DNA of 32,122 nt from Clostridiales bacterium (GCA_021202775.1 JAJQCJ010000037.1:1-32122), one strand, 5' to 3'; shown: positions 15,740 through 25,385, numbered from the stretch's first letter. The notes: a model not told the origin generated them from the letters alone. A program made the numbers and translations.

Positions 15740-18700
15740 ATGGGTATTATGAGAAAGCTTCTCGGGACGAACTCCAAGCGAGAAGTGAAAAAAATCACCC
15801 CCATCGTGGATAAAATTGAATCTCTGGCCGACGAGTACAAGGCGATGACCGATGAGGAGCTGCGCGCCAAGACGGATGAATTTAAAGAGCGCCTGGCCCA
15901 GGGGGAGACCACGGACGAGATCCTGCCGGAGGCCTTTGCCACCTGCCGGGAGGCGGCGGACCGGGTGCTGGGTCTGCGCCCCTACCGGGTGCAGCTCATC
16001 GGCGGCATCATCCTCCATCAGGGCCGCATTGCCGAGATGAAGACCGGTGAAGGCAAGACCCTGGTGGCCACCCTCCCCGCCTACCTGAACGCCCTGACCG
16101 GGAATGGCGTCCATATCGTCACCGTCAATGACTACCTGGCCAAGCGTGACTCCGAGTGGATGGGCAAGGTCTACCGGTTCCTGGGCCTCACCGTGGGTCT
16201 GATCGTCCACGGCCTGACCAAGGCCGAGCGGAAGGCCGCCTATGACGCCGACATCACCTACGGCACCAACAATGAGATCGGCTTCGATTACCTGCGGGAC
16301 AACATGGCCGTCTATGACCGGGACGTGGTGCAGCGGCAGCTGTCCTTCGCCATCGTGGACGAAGTGGACTCCATCCTCATCGACGAGGCCCGTACCCCCC
16401 TGATCATCTCCGGCCGGGGCGAGGAATCCACCAAGCTGTACCAGATGGCCAACCAGTTCGCCGAGGGCCTGCGCTGCTACGTCATCGCCGAGACCGACAA
16501 TAAGGAGATCGACGGCGAGGACGACGACGGCAACCTGATCAGCCAGACCTACGACTACGTGGTGGAGGAGAAGCGCAAGAGCGCCACCCTCACCGAGGCC
16601 GGCATCGCCAAGGCGGAGAAGTTCTTCCAGGTGGAGAACCTGGCCGATGAGGAGAACACCACCCTGAACCATCACATCAACCAGGCCATCCGGGCCCACG
16701 GCGTGATGAAGAAGGACATCGACTATATCGTCAAGGACAACCAGGTCATCATCGTGGATGAGTTCACCGGCCGTCTGATGTATGGCCGCCGGTTCAACGA
16801 GGGCCTGCACCAGGCCATCGAGGCCAAGGAAGGGGTCAAGGTCGCCAACGAGTCCAAGACCCTGGCCACCATCACCTTCCAGAACTTCTTCCGCCTCTAC
16901 AACAAGCTGTCCGGCATGACCGGCACCGCCATGACCGAGGAGGACGAGTTCAACTCCATCTACAACCTGGACATCGTGGAGATCCCCACCAACAAGCCGG
17001 TGATTCGGATCGACCAGCCCGACGTGGTCTACACCACCGAGCAGGGCAAGTACAACGCCATTGTGGAGGAGATCGCCGCCCGCTACGAGAAGGGCCAGCC
17101 CGTGCTGGTGGGCACCGTCTCCATCGAGAAGTCGGAGCGGCTGTCCAGAATGCTGCGCAAGCGCAAGATCCCCCACAACGTGCTGAACGCCAAGAACCAC
17201 GAGAAGGAAGCCGAGATCATCGCCCAGGCCGGCAAGCTGGGCACCGTCACCGTGGCCACCAACATGGCCGGCCGTGGTACCGACATCATGCTGGGCGGCA
17301 ATGCGGAGTACCTGGCCAAGGCCGACCTGCGGAAGGCCGGATTCAGCAGCGACGTCATCAACGAGGCCACCGGCTATGCCGAGACCAACAATGAGGACGT
17401 GCTGGAGGCCCGCCGCCAGTTCGCCGAGAGCCAGAAGAAGTACAAGGAAGAGATCGCCGTGGAGGCGGAGAAGGTCAAGGCTGTGGGCGGCCTGTTCATC
17501 CTGGGCACCGAGCGCCACGAGTCCCGCCGGATCGACAACCAGCTCCGCGGCCGTTCCGGACGTCAGGGCGACCCCGGCGAGAGCCGCTTCTACCTCTCCC
17601 TGGAGGACGACGTGCTGCGCCTCTTCGGCTCTGAGCGCCTCCAGAAGATGATGACCACCCTGAAGGTGGAGGAGGACACCCCCATCGACGCCAAGATGCT
17701 GACCAAGGCCATTGAGAACGCCCAGATGAAGGTGGAGTCCCGCAACTTCCAGATTCGGAAGAACGTGCTGGATTACGACGACGTCATGAACACCCAGCGT
17801 GAGGTCATCTATGCCGACCGCCGGAAGGTGCTGAACGGCGAAAACCTGAAGCCGGACATCCTCCAGATGATCACCGACAGCATCACCCGCAGCATCATGG
17901 GCAAGGTGGGCGAGAATGACACCATCTCCGCCGCCGACTTCGCCGACGCCACCGCCCCCTACCGGATGGTGTTCCTGACCAATGAGGAACTGGTCTACAC
18001 CGATGAGGAGATTGCCGCCAAGAAGCCTGCCGAGCTCATCGAGGAGGTCAAGGCCCGGGCCTTCGACATCTACGAGCAGAAGGAAAAGGTGCTGGGCGAG
18101 CCCCTGATGCGGGAGCTGGAACGGGTCATGCTGCTCCGCGTGGTGGACGAGTACTGGATGGAGCATCTGGACATCATGGACGATTTGAAGCAGTCCATCC
18201 GCCTGAAGAGCTACGGCCAGGAGGACCCGGTGGTGGCCTACAAGCGGGAAGGCTTCGATATGTTTGAGCAGATGATGCTGGCCATCCAGGAGGAGACGGT
18301 GCGCCGCATCTTCGTGGCCCGTGTCCGTCACCGCCAGGTGGAGCGCCGGGCTGTGGCCAGAGTCACCCGGGAGTCCCACGGCTCCTCCTCCGGCTACACC
18401 AACGCCGCCACCGACGCCCGCACCGCCGGCATCACCACCGGCGACGTCAACCCCGGCCTGAAGGGGACCGAGACCCACGGCAAGGTGGACCATGTGGCCG
18501 AGAACGAGGCCGAGAAGCCCAAGCGTGTGCCCATCGTCAAGAAGAACCGCATTGGCCGCAACGACCCCTGCCCCTGCGGCTCCGGCAAGAAGTGGAAGAA
18601 CTGCCACGGCAAGGACGGCTCCACCACCTACGACCCGGCGGACTTCGCCCCCGCTGAGGAGGCTAAGGAAGAGGCCCCCGCGGAGGAGCCGGTGCAGGAG

Positions 18701-18805
18701 ACCCCGGCCCCTGTGGCCGAGGCCGTTCCGGAGACCGCCCCTGTGGCGGAAGCCGCTCCGGAGGCCGCCCCTGAGGAAGTCCCCGCTGAGAAGCCTGAGG
18801 AATAA
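15740..18805 (+). CDS. secA: Protein translocase ATPase SecA, with an extra acidic tail
   Basis: A 1021-residue motor that drives secretory proteins through SecYEG. Seen: [20 protein letters not shown] (Walker A), [19 protein letters not shown] (Walker B/DEAD), the preprotein-binding region, [14 protein letters not shown], and [11 protein letters not shown] (second RecA domain). The SEC-C zinc motif [16 protein letters not shown] lies near residues 944-959. In most SecA proteins SEC-C ends the chain; here about 60 more residues rich in Ala, Glu and Pro follow (repeats such as PVAEA and AAPEEVPAE). The start chosen is ATG 15740 with GAAAGGA upstream; ATG 15749 is an alternative. A TACAAT -10 lies at 15682-15687 but its -35 is weak. 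A terminator follows. Confidence 0.97.
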   Translation: MGIMRKLLGTNSKREVKKITPIVDKIESLADEYKAMTDEELRAKTDEFKERLAQGETTDEILPEAFATCREAADRVLGLRPYRVQLIGGIILHQGRIAEMKTGEGKTLVATLPAYLNALTGNGVHIVTVNDYLAKRDSEWMGKVYRFLGLTVGLIVHGLTKAERKAAYDADITYGTNNEIGFDYLRDNMAVYDRDVVQRQLSFAIVDEVDSILIDEARTPLIISGRGEESTKLYQMANQFAEGLRCYVIAETDNKEIDGEDDDGNLISQTYDYVVEEKRKSATLTEAGIAKAEKFFQVENLADEENTTLNHHINQAIRAHGVMKKDIDYIVKDNQVIIVDEFTGRLMYGRRFNEGLHQAIEAKEGVKVANESKTLATITFQNFFRLYNKLSGMTGTAMTEEDEFNSIYNLDIVEIPTNKPVIRIDQPDVVYTTEQGKYNAIVEEIAARYEKGQPVLVGTVSIEKSERLSRMLRKRKIPHNVLNAKNHEKEAEIIAQAGKLGTVTVATNMAGRGTDIMLGGNAEYLAKADLRKAGFSSDVINEATGYAETNNEDVLEARRQFAESQKKYKEEIAVEAEKVKAVGGLFILGTERHESRRIDNQLRGRSGRQGDPGESRFYLSLEDDVLRLFGSERLQKMMTTLKVEEDTPIDAKMLTKAIENAQMKVESRNFQIRKNVLDYDDVMNTQREVIYADRRKVLNGENLKPDILQMITDSITRSIMGKVGENDTISAADFADATAPYRMVFLTNEELVYTDEEIAAKKPAELIEEVKARAFDIYEQKEKVLGEPLMRELERVMLLRVVDEYWMEHLDIMDDLKQSIRLKSYGQEDPVVAYKREGFDMFEQMMLAIQEETVRRIFVARVRHRQVERRAVARVTRESHGSSSGYTNAATDARTAGITTGDVNPGLKGTETHGKVDHVAENEAEKPKRVPIVKKNRIGRNDPCPCGSGKKWKNCHGKDGSTTYDPADFAPAEEAKEEAPAEEPVQETPAPVAEAVPETAPVAEAAPEAAPEEVPAEKPEE

Positions 18806-18818
18806 CACAACACGCAGT

Positions 18819-18851
18819 GCAGCCGTCTGCAAACGCAGGCGGCTGCCTTTT
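18819..18851 (+). terminator. Terminator of secA
   Basis: GCAGCCGTCTGC (18819-18830), loop AAAC, GCAGGCGGCTGC (18835-18846), then CTTTTT. The 12-bp stem has one G-U pair. Confidence 0.9.
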
Positions 18852-18872
18852 TGAGAGAAAGGAGCGGGAAAG

Positions 18873-19916
18873 ATGCTGCAATTCAGCTGTGACTATAGCG
18901 AGGGCGCCCATCCCAGGGTGCTGGAGAAGCTGGTGTCCACCAATCTGGAGCAGACGGTGGGCTACGGGGAGGACCCCTACTGCCGGGCGGCGGCGGAGCT
19001 GCTGCGCAGACGCTGCGACGCGCCGGAGGCCGCCGTGCACTTCCTGGTGGGCGGCACCCAGGCCAATCTGACGGTGATCGCCGCGGCGCTGCGCACCCAT
19101 CAGGGGGTGCTGGCGGCGGAGAGCGCCCACATCCACGTCCACGAGACAGGCTCCATCGAAGCCTGCGGCCACAAGGTGCTGGCCCTGCCCGGCAGGGACG
19201 GGAAGCTCACCGCCGGACAGATCGCCGACGCCTGCCGGGCCCATGTGGAGAACGAGAGCTTTGAGCACACCGTCCAGCCGGGGATGGTGTACCTCTCCCA
19301 CCCCACGGAGCTGGGGACGCTGTACACCCTGGCGGAGCTGGAGGCCATCTCCGCCGCCTGCCGGGAATGGGGGCTATACCTCTATGTGGACGGGGCAAGG
19401 CTGGGCTACGGCCTCACCGCCCAGGGCAATGACGTGACCATGGCCGACCTGGCCCGGCTCACCGACGCCTTCTACATCGGCGGCACCAAGGTGGGGGCCA
19501 TGTTCGGGGAGGCGGTGGTGCTGACCAACTCCGCCCTGAAGAAGGATTTCCGCTACGTCATCAAGCAGCGGGGCGGGATGCTGGCCAAGGGCCGCCTGCT
19601 GGGGCTGCAGTTCCTGGCCCTCTTTGAGGACGGCACCTATGAGGAGATCGCCGCCCACGCAAACCGCCTGGCCCAGCGGCTGCGGGAGACCTTCCAGGAG
19701 GCGGGGGTGCCCTTCCTGGTGGAGAACACCACCAACCAGCTCTTCCCCATCCTGCCGGACAGCGTCCTGGCGGAGCTGGCCAGGTCCTATAGCTTCTCCT
19801 ATCAGCAGCGGATGGATGAGACACACAGCGCCGTCCGGTTCTGCACCTCCTGGGGCACCGACCCGGCGGCGGTGGAGCAGCTGTGCGGGGACATCCGGCG
19901 GCTCTGTGATTCATAA
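18873..19916 (+). CDS. Threonine aldolase-like PLP enzyme (beta-eliminating lyase family)
   Basis: A 347-residue fold-type I PLP enzyme of the low-specificity L-threonine aldolase group, which splits threonine or allo-threonine into glycine and acetaldehyde. Seen: FSCDYSEGAHPRVLE at the N-terminus, VGGTQANL for PLP phosphate contact, HETGSIE, YVDGARLGYGL with the Asp that holds the pyridine nitrogen, and YIGGTKVGAMFGE with the Schiff-base Lys. The length fits the family. AAAGGAGCGG precedes the ATG. The gene converges with the SNF2 helicase gene across a shared hairpin. Substrate preference cannot be read from the sequence. Confidence 0.9.
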   Translation: MLQFSCDYSEGAHPRVLEKLVSTNLEQTVGYGEDPYCRAAAELLRRRCDAPEAAVHFLVGGTQANLTVIAAALRTHQGVLAAESAHIHVHETGSIEACGHKVLALPGRDGKLTAGQIADACRAHVENESFEHTVQPGMVYLSHPTELGTLYTLAELEAISAACREWGLYLYVDGARLGYGLTAQGNDVTMADLARLTDAFYIGGTKVGAMFGEAVVLTNSALKKDFRYVIKQRGGMLAKGRLLGLQFLALFEDGTYEEIAAHANRLAQRLRETFQEAGVPFLVENTTNQLFPILPDSVLAELARSYSFSYQQRMDETHSAVRFCTSWGTDPAAVEQLCGDIRRLCDS

Positions 19917-19920
19917 ACAG

Positions 19921-19961
19921 CCACCCCCGGCCGCAGGCGGAAACGCCTGGGCCGGGGGTGG
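19921..19961. terminator. Shared hairpin between convergent genes
   Basis: CCACCCCCGGCCGCAGGCG (19921-19939) pairs with CGCCTGGGCCGGGGGTGG (19944-19961) with one bulged position. It is very GC-rich and lies between the aldolase and helicase stop codons, so it can serve both strands, though T-runs are poor. Confidence 0.7.
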
Positions 19962-20003
19962 TGTGGTTTGGGAAGGGAATCGGGCCCGCCGCTCCTTTCC
20001 CCG

Positions 20004-23000
20004 TTATTCCAGCAGCTCCAGCAGCTCCTGGCTGGACAGGGCCAGAATCCCCTCCTCCGTTCCGGCCACGGTGTCCGCCAGCTCCTGTTTCCGCTGCTGC
20101 AAATCCAGGATTTTTTCCTCAATGGTGTCCTTGCTGATGAGCTTGTACACCTGCACCGCGCTGCGCTGGCCGATGCGGTGGGCCCGGTCGGTGGCCTGGT
20201 TCTGGGCCGCCTGGTTCCACCAGGGGCCGTAGTGAATTACCGTGTCCGCCCCGGTCAGGTTCAGGCCGGTGCCCCCCGCTTTCAGGGAGATCAGGAACAC
20301 CTCTCCCTCCCCCTGGTTGAACCGCTCCACCAGCTCGGCCCGCTGGCGCTTGGGGGTGCTGCCCTCCAGCACGAAGCAGGAGATGCCCTCCCCCTCCAGC
20401 CGCTGGCGAATCAGCTCCAGCATGGAGGTGAACTGAGAGAACAGCAGAATCCGGTGCCCGCCGGACAGGGCCTCCGACACCAGCTCCATACAGCTCTCCA
20501 GCTTGGCGCTCTCCCCCTGGTAGTCGTCCAGGCACAGCCGGGGGTCGCAGCAGATCTGCCGCAGCCGCATCAGCAACACCAGCACCTTCAGCTTCTCCTG
20601 GCCTCCGGCCCCGGCCTGCTGCAGCTCGTTTTTGCCGTCCAGGGCCACGGCGGTGTACAGCTTCCGCTGCTCCTGGGACAGGGCCACATAGCGCACGCTC
20701 TCCGTCTTGGGGGGCAGCTCCTTCAGCACGTCCCCCTTCATGCGGCGGAGAATGAAGGGGTTGGTCAGGGCGGCGAGCCGCTTTGCCGCCCCCTGGTCCC
20801 GCTCTTTGGTGATGGGCTTCTCCAGCCGGGCCTGGAACTCGCTGTAGCGGTACAGGTAGCCCGGCATCAGGAAGTCAAAGATGCTCCACAGCTCGCTGAG
20901 GCGGTTCTCCACCGGGGTGCCGGTCATGGCGAAGCGGAGCTTGCTGCGCACCCGCTTCACCGCCTTAACGCTCTGGGTGTTGTGGTTTTTGATATACTGG
21001 GCCTCGTCCAGAATGCAGGTGTAGAAGCTGTGCTCCTCCAGCCGGTCCGCGTCCCGGCGGAGGGAGTCGTAGGAGATCACCGCCAGGTCGCAGCCCTCCA
21101 CCTGGTCCCACTGGGCCCGGCGCTCGGCGGCGGTGCCGCTGAGGAGGGAGACGTTCAGCTCCGGGGCGAACTTCCGGCACTCGTCCCCCCAGTTCAGCAC
21201 CAGGGAGGCGGGGCAGACCACCAGGGAGGGCAGGGTGTTCCCCTCCTCCTTGGCGGAGGACAGGAAGGACAGGGCCTGCACCGTCTTGCCCAGGCCCATG
21301 TCGTCGGCCAGAATCCCGCCGAAGCCGTACTGGGCCAGGGTTTTCAGCCACCGGAACCCCGTCTTTTGATAGGGCCGCAGAATGTCCTGATACTGTTGGG
21401 GGAGGGTGTAGTCGCTGTCCGCCACGGTGCGGAAGCTGCGCACCAGGCTGCGGAAGCCGTCGTCCCGGCTGTACCGCAGGGACTCGCTGCCCTGCAGCGT
21501 CTGCTCCAGATAGGGGGCCCGGTACAGGGGCAGCTCCACCGTCCCCGACGCCAGCTCCCGGTCCTTCAGGCCCAGACCGTCTTTCAGCTCCGCCAGACGG
21601 GTCAGGGAGCCGCTCTCGTCCAAAGACAGGAAGGCCCCGTTTTTCAGCCGGTAATAGGGCCGGTTGTCCCGCACCGCCCGGGCCAGGGCTGCCAGCTCCT
21701 CCAGGGGGAACTCCCCGGTGTCGATGTTCAGATCCAGCAGACCCTCCGACACGGAGACCCCCACCCGCACCCTGGGCTGGGGGGCGTGGAGGCGCTGGAC
21801 GGCGGAGGTGGTGTACACCTCGCCCTGCTCCTGCAGCTCCGCGATGCCGCTGCCCAGGAAGGCATAGAGCCGGTCCTCGTCCTCCATGCGGTAGACTCCG
21901 GCGTCGTCCTCATCCTGCCCGAACCATTTTTCCAGCAGGGACAGCCCCCGGCGCTCTGCCAGACGGTTCCGGCGGACGCCCTCCGGCTCTCCGTCCGCCT
22001 CCACGGGGACGGACTTGCTCCCATACAGGGCCTTGAGCCGGGCGGTCAGGGCCTCCCCCGTCCAGTCCAGATAGTATTGCAGCACCGGCGTGTCCGGTAT
22101 GTAGTCCTCCAGCAGGGCCTCGTCCCCCACCACGGTGAAGCAGCGTTTCAGCCGAGGCAGCACCCCCGCCGCAAAGACGGGCAGATCCTTCCCGGCGAAA
22201 AAGAGGGACGGAGAGCCGACAAAGTAATAGCTCTGCTTCCCGTCGAGGACCGTGGCCGCCAGCTCCCCCAGCTCCGGGGTGCAGGGGAACAGGACGGAAT
22301 TGACGATCAGATAGTCCCGCTGCACACCGTGGAGCAGCAGGGCGTCCTCCAGCAGCCCCACCTCCATGCCGCCGTCCCTGCCCTGCAGGGTGGCCACCAG
22401 CTCCGGCTGCGCCTCCTGAAAGTGGAGGCTGCCCTGGCTGCCTGCGTCCAGAGTTTCCCCCTGGTACAGGTCGAACAGCCCGTCCAGGCCGGAGGGGGAC
22501 AGGACAATGCTCCGGGCAGGAGCCCCCGTCCAGTCCCGAAAGGGGCTTACCTTCATCTGGCTGTACTCCGCCGCCGTCCGCCGGAGCAGGCCGATCAGGG
22601 CCTGGGAGGGCTTGTCAAAGGCACTGAGGCTGTGGCGGAAGGACAGCTGCTTGCCGTAGGGCACCTCGGCCTCCTCATCCACCGCGTTGAGGAAGCTGCG
22701 GATATTCCGAACCACGTACTGCCGGGTGATGCCCACGGTGAGATTCAGCCCGATCTCGCCGCGCCAGTCGTCTGTCCAGACGATCGGGGTCAGGTGTACG
22801 GCGCCCACTGGGTCCGCCCCTCCGGTGGGCGGCAGGCTCTGCTGCTCAGCCTCCTGAATCAGCTTCCGGGCGGACATGTTGCTGACCAGATTCCGCCCGC
22901 TCCGCTGCTCGGACTGGGCTGCGGCGGCGGGATGCTCCGCCTCCTCCTGGCCGATATACTCCAGCAGGGCCGCCACGATGTGCTTGCACTGGCCCGTGAT

Positions 23001-23216
23001 GTCACACTGGGGGCAGCTGCACCAGTAGGAGAGGCTGCGGTCCTCAATGGTGACGCCCACATCGTAGAGCATATGACCCAGCACCTGGGCCTGGAGATCC
23101 ACGCCCAGCCTGCTTTTCAGCACCTTCAGCCGCTTGACCTTCCGCTGGTTCACATATTGAAGGCCCTTGTAATAGTCCTCACTGCCGAATTCCATGATAA
23201 TATCGTTGCGGTCCAT
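20004..23216 (-). CDS. SWIM zinc-finger SNF2-family helicase/ATPase
   Basis: A 1070-residue protein. A SWIM zinc finger lies near the N-terminus (CSCPQCDITGQCKH; C66, C68, C77, H79), then a long middle region, then a C-terminal SNF2 motor. Motor motifs are DDMGLGKTVQALSFL (Walker A), ILDEAQYIKN (DEAQ box), MTGTPVENRLSELWSIFDF, LFSQFTSMLELI, and KAGGTGLNLTGADTVIHYGP...DRAHRIGQ. Such proteins use ATP to move along DNA or remodel protein-DNA complexes; the bacterial role of this SWIM-SNF2 type is not settled. The start is ATG 23216 behind GGGGGTG; it has its own promoter (23311-23339). No methylase or nuclease gene lies beside it, so a phage-defence island is not supported. Confidence 0.92.
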   Translation of the reverse strand: MDRNDIIMEFGSEDYYKGLQYVNQRKVKRLKVLKSRLGVDLQAQVLGHMLYDVGVTIEDRSLSYWCSCPQCDITGQCKHIVAALLEYIGQEEAEHPAAAAQSEQRSGRNLVSNMSARKLIQEAEQQSLPPTGGADPVGAVHLTPIVWTDDWRGEIGLNLTVGITRQYVVRNIRSFLNAVDEEAEVPYGKQLSFRHSLSAFDKPSQALIGLLRRTAAEYSQMKVSPFRDWTGAPARSIVLSPSGLDGLFDLYQGETLDAGSQGSLHFQEAQPELVATLQGRDGGMEVGLLEDALLLHGVQRDYLIVNSVLFPCTPELGELAATVLDGKQSYYFVGSPSLFFAGKDLPVFAAGVLPRLKRCFTVVGDEALLEDYIPDTPVLQYYLDWTGEALTARLKALYGSKSVPVEADGEPEGVRRNRLAERRGLSLLEKWFGQDEDDAGVYRMEDEDRLYAFLGSGIAELQEQGEVYTTSAVQRLHAPQPRVRVGVSVSEGLLDLNIDTGEFPLEELAALARAVRDNRPYYRLKNGAFLSLDESGSLTRLAELKDGLGLKDRELASGTVELPLYRAPYLEQTLQGSESLRYSRDDGFRSLVRSFRTVADSDYTLPQQYQDILRPYQKTGFRWLKTLAQYGFGGILADDMGLGKTVQALSFLSSAKEEGNTLPSLVVCPASLVLNWGDECRKFAPELNVSLLSGTAAERRAQWDQVEGCDLAVISYDSLRRDADRLEEHSFYTCILDEAQYIKNHNTQSVKAVKRVRSKLRFAMTGTPVENRLSELWSIFDFLMPGYLYRYSEFQARLEKPITKERDQGAAKRLAALTNPFILRRMKGDVLKELPPKTESVRYVALSQEQRKLYTAVALDGKNELQQAGAGGQEKLKVLVLLMRLRQICCDPRLCLDDYQGESAKLESCMELVSEALSGGHRILLFSQFTSMLELIRQRLEGEGISCFVLEGSTPKRQRAELVERFNQGEGEVFLISLKAGGTGLNLTGADTVIHYGPWWNQAAQNQATDRAHRIGQRSAVQVYKLISKDTIEEKILDLQQRKQELADTVAGTEEGILALSSQELLELLE

Positions 23217-23310
23217 GGGCGCACCCCCTGTGTAAACTGCCCACCGTACCGTCCCGCGGCCTGGGCAAAGGCGCGCTGCCCCTCTGCGCGGGAAACGGTG
23301 TGAACATACT

Positions 23311-23339
23311 ATTATAGCACAGAGTTTACGTTTGCGCAA
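23311..23339 (-). promoter_or_regulatory. Promoter of the SNF2 helicase gene
   Basis: On the minus strand, -35 TTGCGC (23334-23339) and perfect -10 TATAAT (23311-23316) have a 17-bp spacer. Confidence 0.75.
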
Positions 23340-23345
23340 CGGTGT

Positions 23346-23371
23346 AAAAAAAGGGCGCACAGTGTGCGCCC
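23346..23371 (-). terminator. Terminator downstream of queH (repeated palindrome)
   Basis: On the minus strand GGGCGCACACTGTGCGCCC (23371-23353) is a nearly perfect palindrome followed by TTTTTTT. The same 19-mer occurs again at 27740-27758 on the other strand, so this terminator is built from a repeated sequence. Confidence 0.8.
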
Positions 23372-23456
23372 GGACGGTTGCTTCCTTCCTCTTTCCTTGC
23401 CGAAGGAACCCAGCCCCGCCGGCAGCGCAAAACGCAGTTCCTTTCGCCATCCTTGC

Positions 23457-24110
23457 CTAAGGATGGCGTTCCCCCTCGGCGGATGCCCTCACCCTCCGGT
23501 CCCGCTCCTGTTTGGAGTAGACGCAGCCGCAGTAGTCCTGCCGGTACAGATCGTATTCTCTGGAAAGCTCCGTGGAGCGGCGGTAGCCGTTCCGCTTCTT
23601 GAAGTCCGAGGGCAGCCAGGGCACCCCCAGCTCCTCCCCCAGCCGCTGGCCGATCTCGTTGAGCTTGGCGGCGTTTTTCAGGGGGCTGATGGTGAGGGTG
23701 GTGGTGAAGCAGTCAAAGCCCCCCTCCTTGGCGCAGCGGGCTGCCTCCCGCAGCCGCAGCTCGTAGCAGCGGAAGCAGCGCTCGCCCCCCTCCGGCACCT
23801 GCTCCAGCCCCTTCGCCATGGCGTAGAACTTTTCACTGTCGTAGGGCCCGGCCAGGAAGGAGACGGGATGGGTCAGGGGCATGGCTGTGATGAGGCGCTC
23901 CTGCTCCCGGATGCGGGTGTCAAACTCCTCTTTGGGGAAAATATTGGGGTTGTAGTACAGCACCGTGATGGAGAAATATTGGGACAGATATTCCAGCACA
24001 TAGCTGCTGCACGGGGCGCAGCAGCTGTGGAGCAGCAGCCGGGGCACCCGCCCCTCCCGCTGGAGGGTATCCAGAACCCTGTCCAGCTCCTTCTGGTAGT
24101 TTCGGTTCAT
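23457..24110 (-). CDS. queH: Epoxyqueuosine reductase QueH
   Basis: A 217-residue protein of the QueH (DUF208) family, which performs the last step of queuosine tRNA modification by reducing epoxyqueuosine. Cysteine motifs that hold its metals are visible: HSCCAPCSSY (C30, C31, C34), ERCFRCYELR, and YCGCVYS near the C-terminus. Other family marks are YYNPNIFPKEEF and TTTLTISPLKN. No other queuosine genes are in the window. A hairpin (CGCCATCCTT and its complement) covers the stop codon. The YbjN-like gene ends 71 bp upstream on the same strand. Confidence 0.93.
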   Translation of the reverse strand: MNRNYQKELDRVLDTLQREGRVPRLLLHSCCAPCSSYVLEYLSQYFSITVLYYNPNIFPKEEFDTRIREQERLITAMPLTHPVSFLAGPYDSEKFYAMAKGLEQVPEGGERCFRCYELRLREAARCAKEGGFDCFTTTLTISPLKNAAKLNEIGQRLGEELGVPWLPSDFKKRNGYRRSTELSREYDLYRQDYCGCVYSKQERDRRVRASAEGERHP

Positions 24111-24181
24111 CGGTTCCGCCTCTTTCTGGGGGAAAGCAATGTGGGCCGATGGGGCAGCCCCTTTCCCGTTCCGGTAAGCCG

Positions 24182-24601
24182 TCAGGCGTAGATCGCCTTC
24201 ATCAGCTTGGAATACGCATCGTCAACGATTTTCGTCATACGGATCATAAGCTCAAAGCACACCGCCCCGCAGGTGGCGGCGTCGAGGATCGCGTCAATCT
24301 CGCCTGTCACGGTGTCGTCGTCATCCAGATAAAATTTAACCCATTTATAGTACTTATTCAAATCGTTGCAGGTGAGGAGCACCTGCCCGAGGCGGGCCTC
24401 CGGCGCCCTGGCGATCCGAAAGCAGCGCAGCGCGGCATACTTGCAGTTATCCTCAAAAGCCACCAGCACGTCAATGGTGGTATTGGCTAAATTCCAGCCA
24501 CATTTCACCACGGTCTGCCCGTCGCTGGTCTCAAAGGTTTCCTTTACCTTTAAGCCGTTCTCTTTCAATACATTGATATAGCTTTGTGCGGCCCGATTCA
24601 T
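24182..24601 (-). CDS. YbjN-like protein
   Basis: A 139-residue protein resembling the YbjN family: an N-terminal SYINVLKENGLKVKE, then a strand-rich core (VVKCGWNLANTTIDVLVAFE, YAALRCFRI), LLTCNDLNKYYKWVKFYLDD and a C-terminal helix. Family members fold like type III secretion chaperones and have been linked to stress responses, but no activity is established for this type. The start is ATG 24601 with GGAGGG about 7 nt upstream; the longer open frame crosses the promoter. It is moderately more AT-rich than its neighbours. Confidence 0.72.
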   Translation of the reverse strand: MNRAAQSYINVLKENGLKVKETFETSDGQTVVKCGWNLANTTIDVLVAFEDNCKYAALRCFRIARAPEARLGQVLLTCNDLNKYYKWVKFYLDDDDTVTGEIDAILDAATCGAVCFELMIRMTKIVDDAYSKLMKAIYA

Positions 24602-24659
24602 AGTGACGCCCTCCTGAATGCAAAATTTACCTGCGCCGGGCGCAGGATTGGTAAGATTT

Positions 24660-24688
24660 ATTTTACAGTATCGCAGCAGGAAAGTCAA
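24660..24688 (-). promoter_or_regulatory. Promoter of the YbjN-like gene
   Basis: On the minus strand, -35 TTGACT (24683-24688) and -10 TAAAAT (24660-24665) have a 17-bp spacer. Confidence 0.75.
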
Positions 24689-24703
24689 ACTTTTTGCAAA
24701 ATG

Positions 24704-24737
24704 ATGACCGGCAAGAGCGTTCACTCTTACCGGTCAT
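24704..24737 (-). terminator. Terminator of the ECF S-component gene
   Basis: ATGACCGG.AAGAG arms at 24704-24717 and 24724-24737 pair across a 6-nt loop. The single mismatch becomes a G-U pair only on the minus-strand RNA, so it belongs to the leftward gene. Confidence 0.7.
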
Positions 24738-24774
24738 TTTATCGCAGAAAATCGCCTGACGCAGGCCCCGCGGC

Positions 24775-25323
24775 TTACCGTTTCAGCGCCTTGCGCAGCA
24801 CCGGGGCCAGGTACATGGACAGGGTGCCGCCGATCAGGGCGGTGACCAGCTGAGGCCAGGAGAACATCAGGGAGAAGGTGGCCACCTGGGCGTCCGCCAG
24901 GGACAGCACCCGGCACAGCACCTGCACCACCACAAGGTACAGCGTCAGCGCCTTGGCCGCCGCGCCGACCACCACGGCGATCACCCGCCAGGAGATGGCG
25001 CACTCCGGCAGCTTCTTTCCGGCCAAAAGCCACAGCAACAGCACCAGCACCACGTTGCCCAGGGCCACCGCCGGGACGATGGGCAGCAGCTGGGGGCCGA
25101 TGCCCAGCAGGTAGGCGAAGAAGGGGGAGACCAGCGCCACCACGACGCCGCTCCACAGCCCGGCCACCAGCGCTGCCACACCCAGCACCGTGTTGACGCA
25201 GGAGCCGGTGATGAACTGGTTGGTGGAGGCGGTGGCGCCCTGGAGCACCACCAGGAGCGCGATGAGCACTGCCGTTTCCGCGATCCAGCGGGCCCGCTGT
25301 CCCGCCTGAGTTGTCTGTTTCAT
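24775..25323 (-). CDS. ECF transporter S component, substrate unknown
   Basis: A 182-residue integral membrane protein with about five or six hydrophobic helices (e.g. TAVLIALLVVLQGAT, VALGNVVLVLLLWLLAG, VIAVVVGAAAKALTLYLVVV) and a basic C-terminal end (LRKALKR). The ALLVVLQ...TNQFITGSCVNTVLG stretch after helix 1 is characteristic of S components, which bind a vitamin or metal-related substrate and dock onto a shared EcfT/EcfA module. That module is not in the window. GAGGA lies 7 nt before the ATG. The promoter carries a Fur-type box, which points to iron-linked control and perhaps to an iron-related substrate; this last step is inference. Confidence 0.82.
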   Translation of the reverse strand: MKQTTQAGQRARWIAETAVLIALLVVLQGATASTNQFITGSCVNTVLGVAALVAGLWSGVVVALVSPFFAYLLGIGPQLLPIVPAVALGNVVLVLLLWLLAGKKLPECAISWRVIAVVVGAAAKALTLYLVVVQVLCRVLSLADAQVATFSLMFSWPQLVTALIGGTLSMYLAPVLRKALKR

Positions 25324-25342
25324 GAATCCGTCCTCGTTTCCT

Positions 25343-25357
25343 TAAGAATGATTCTCA
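25343..25357 (-). promoter_or_regulatory. Fur-type box over the ECF S-component promoter
   Basis: On the minus strand TGAGAATCATTCTTA closely resembles the Fur 7-1-7 box (TGATAATnATTATCA). Aligned in the 19-mer form, 14 of 19 positions match GATAATGATAATCATTATC. It begins at the end of the -10 element, so a bound repressor would block RNA polymerase. Confidence 0.65.
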
Positions 25358-25385
25358 TTATACCGGATTCCTTCCGCTATTGCAA
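25357..25385 (-). promoter_or_regulatory. Promoter of the ECF S-component gene
   Basis: On the minus strand, -35 TTGCAA (25380-25385) and perfect -10 TATAAT (25357-25362) have a 17-bp spacer. Confidence 0.75.

Noticed and set aside
15509-18832. Long minus-strand open frame (1107 codons) opposite secA
   Set aside because: Antisense shadow of secA, Gly/Val/His/Leu-rich, with no ribosome binding site or motifs.
20004-23216. SNF2 gene as part of a DISARM-like or other defence island
   Set aside because: No methylase, nuclease or phospholipase gene adjoins it; neighbours are queH and an aldolase, and it has its own promoter.
19968-23303. Long plus-strand open frame (1111 codons) opposite the SNF2 gene
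   Set aside because: Antisense shadow; the SNF2 motifs, SWIM finger and promoter are all on the minus strand.
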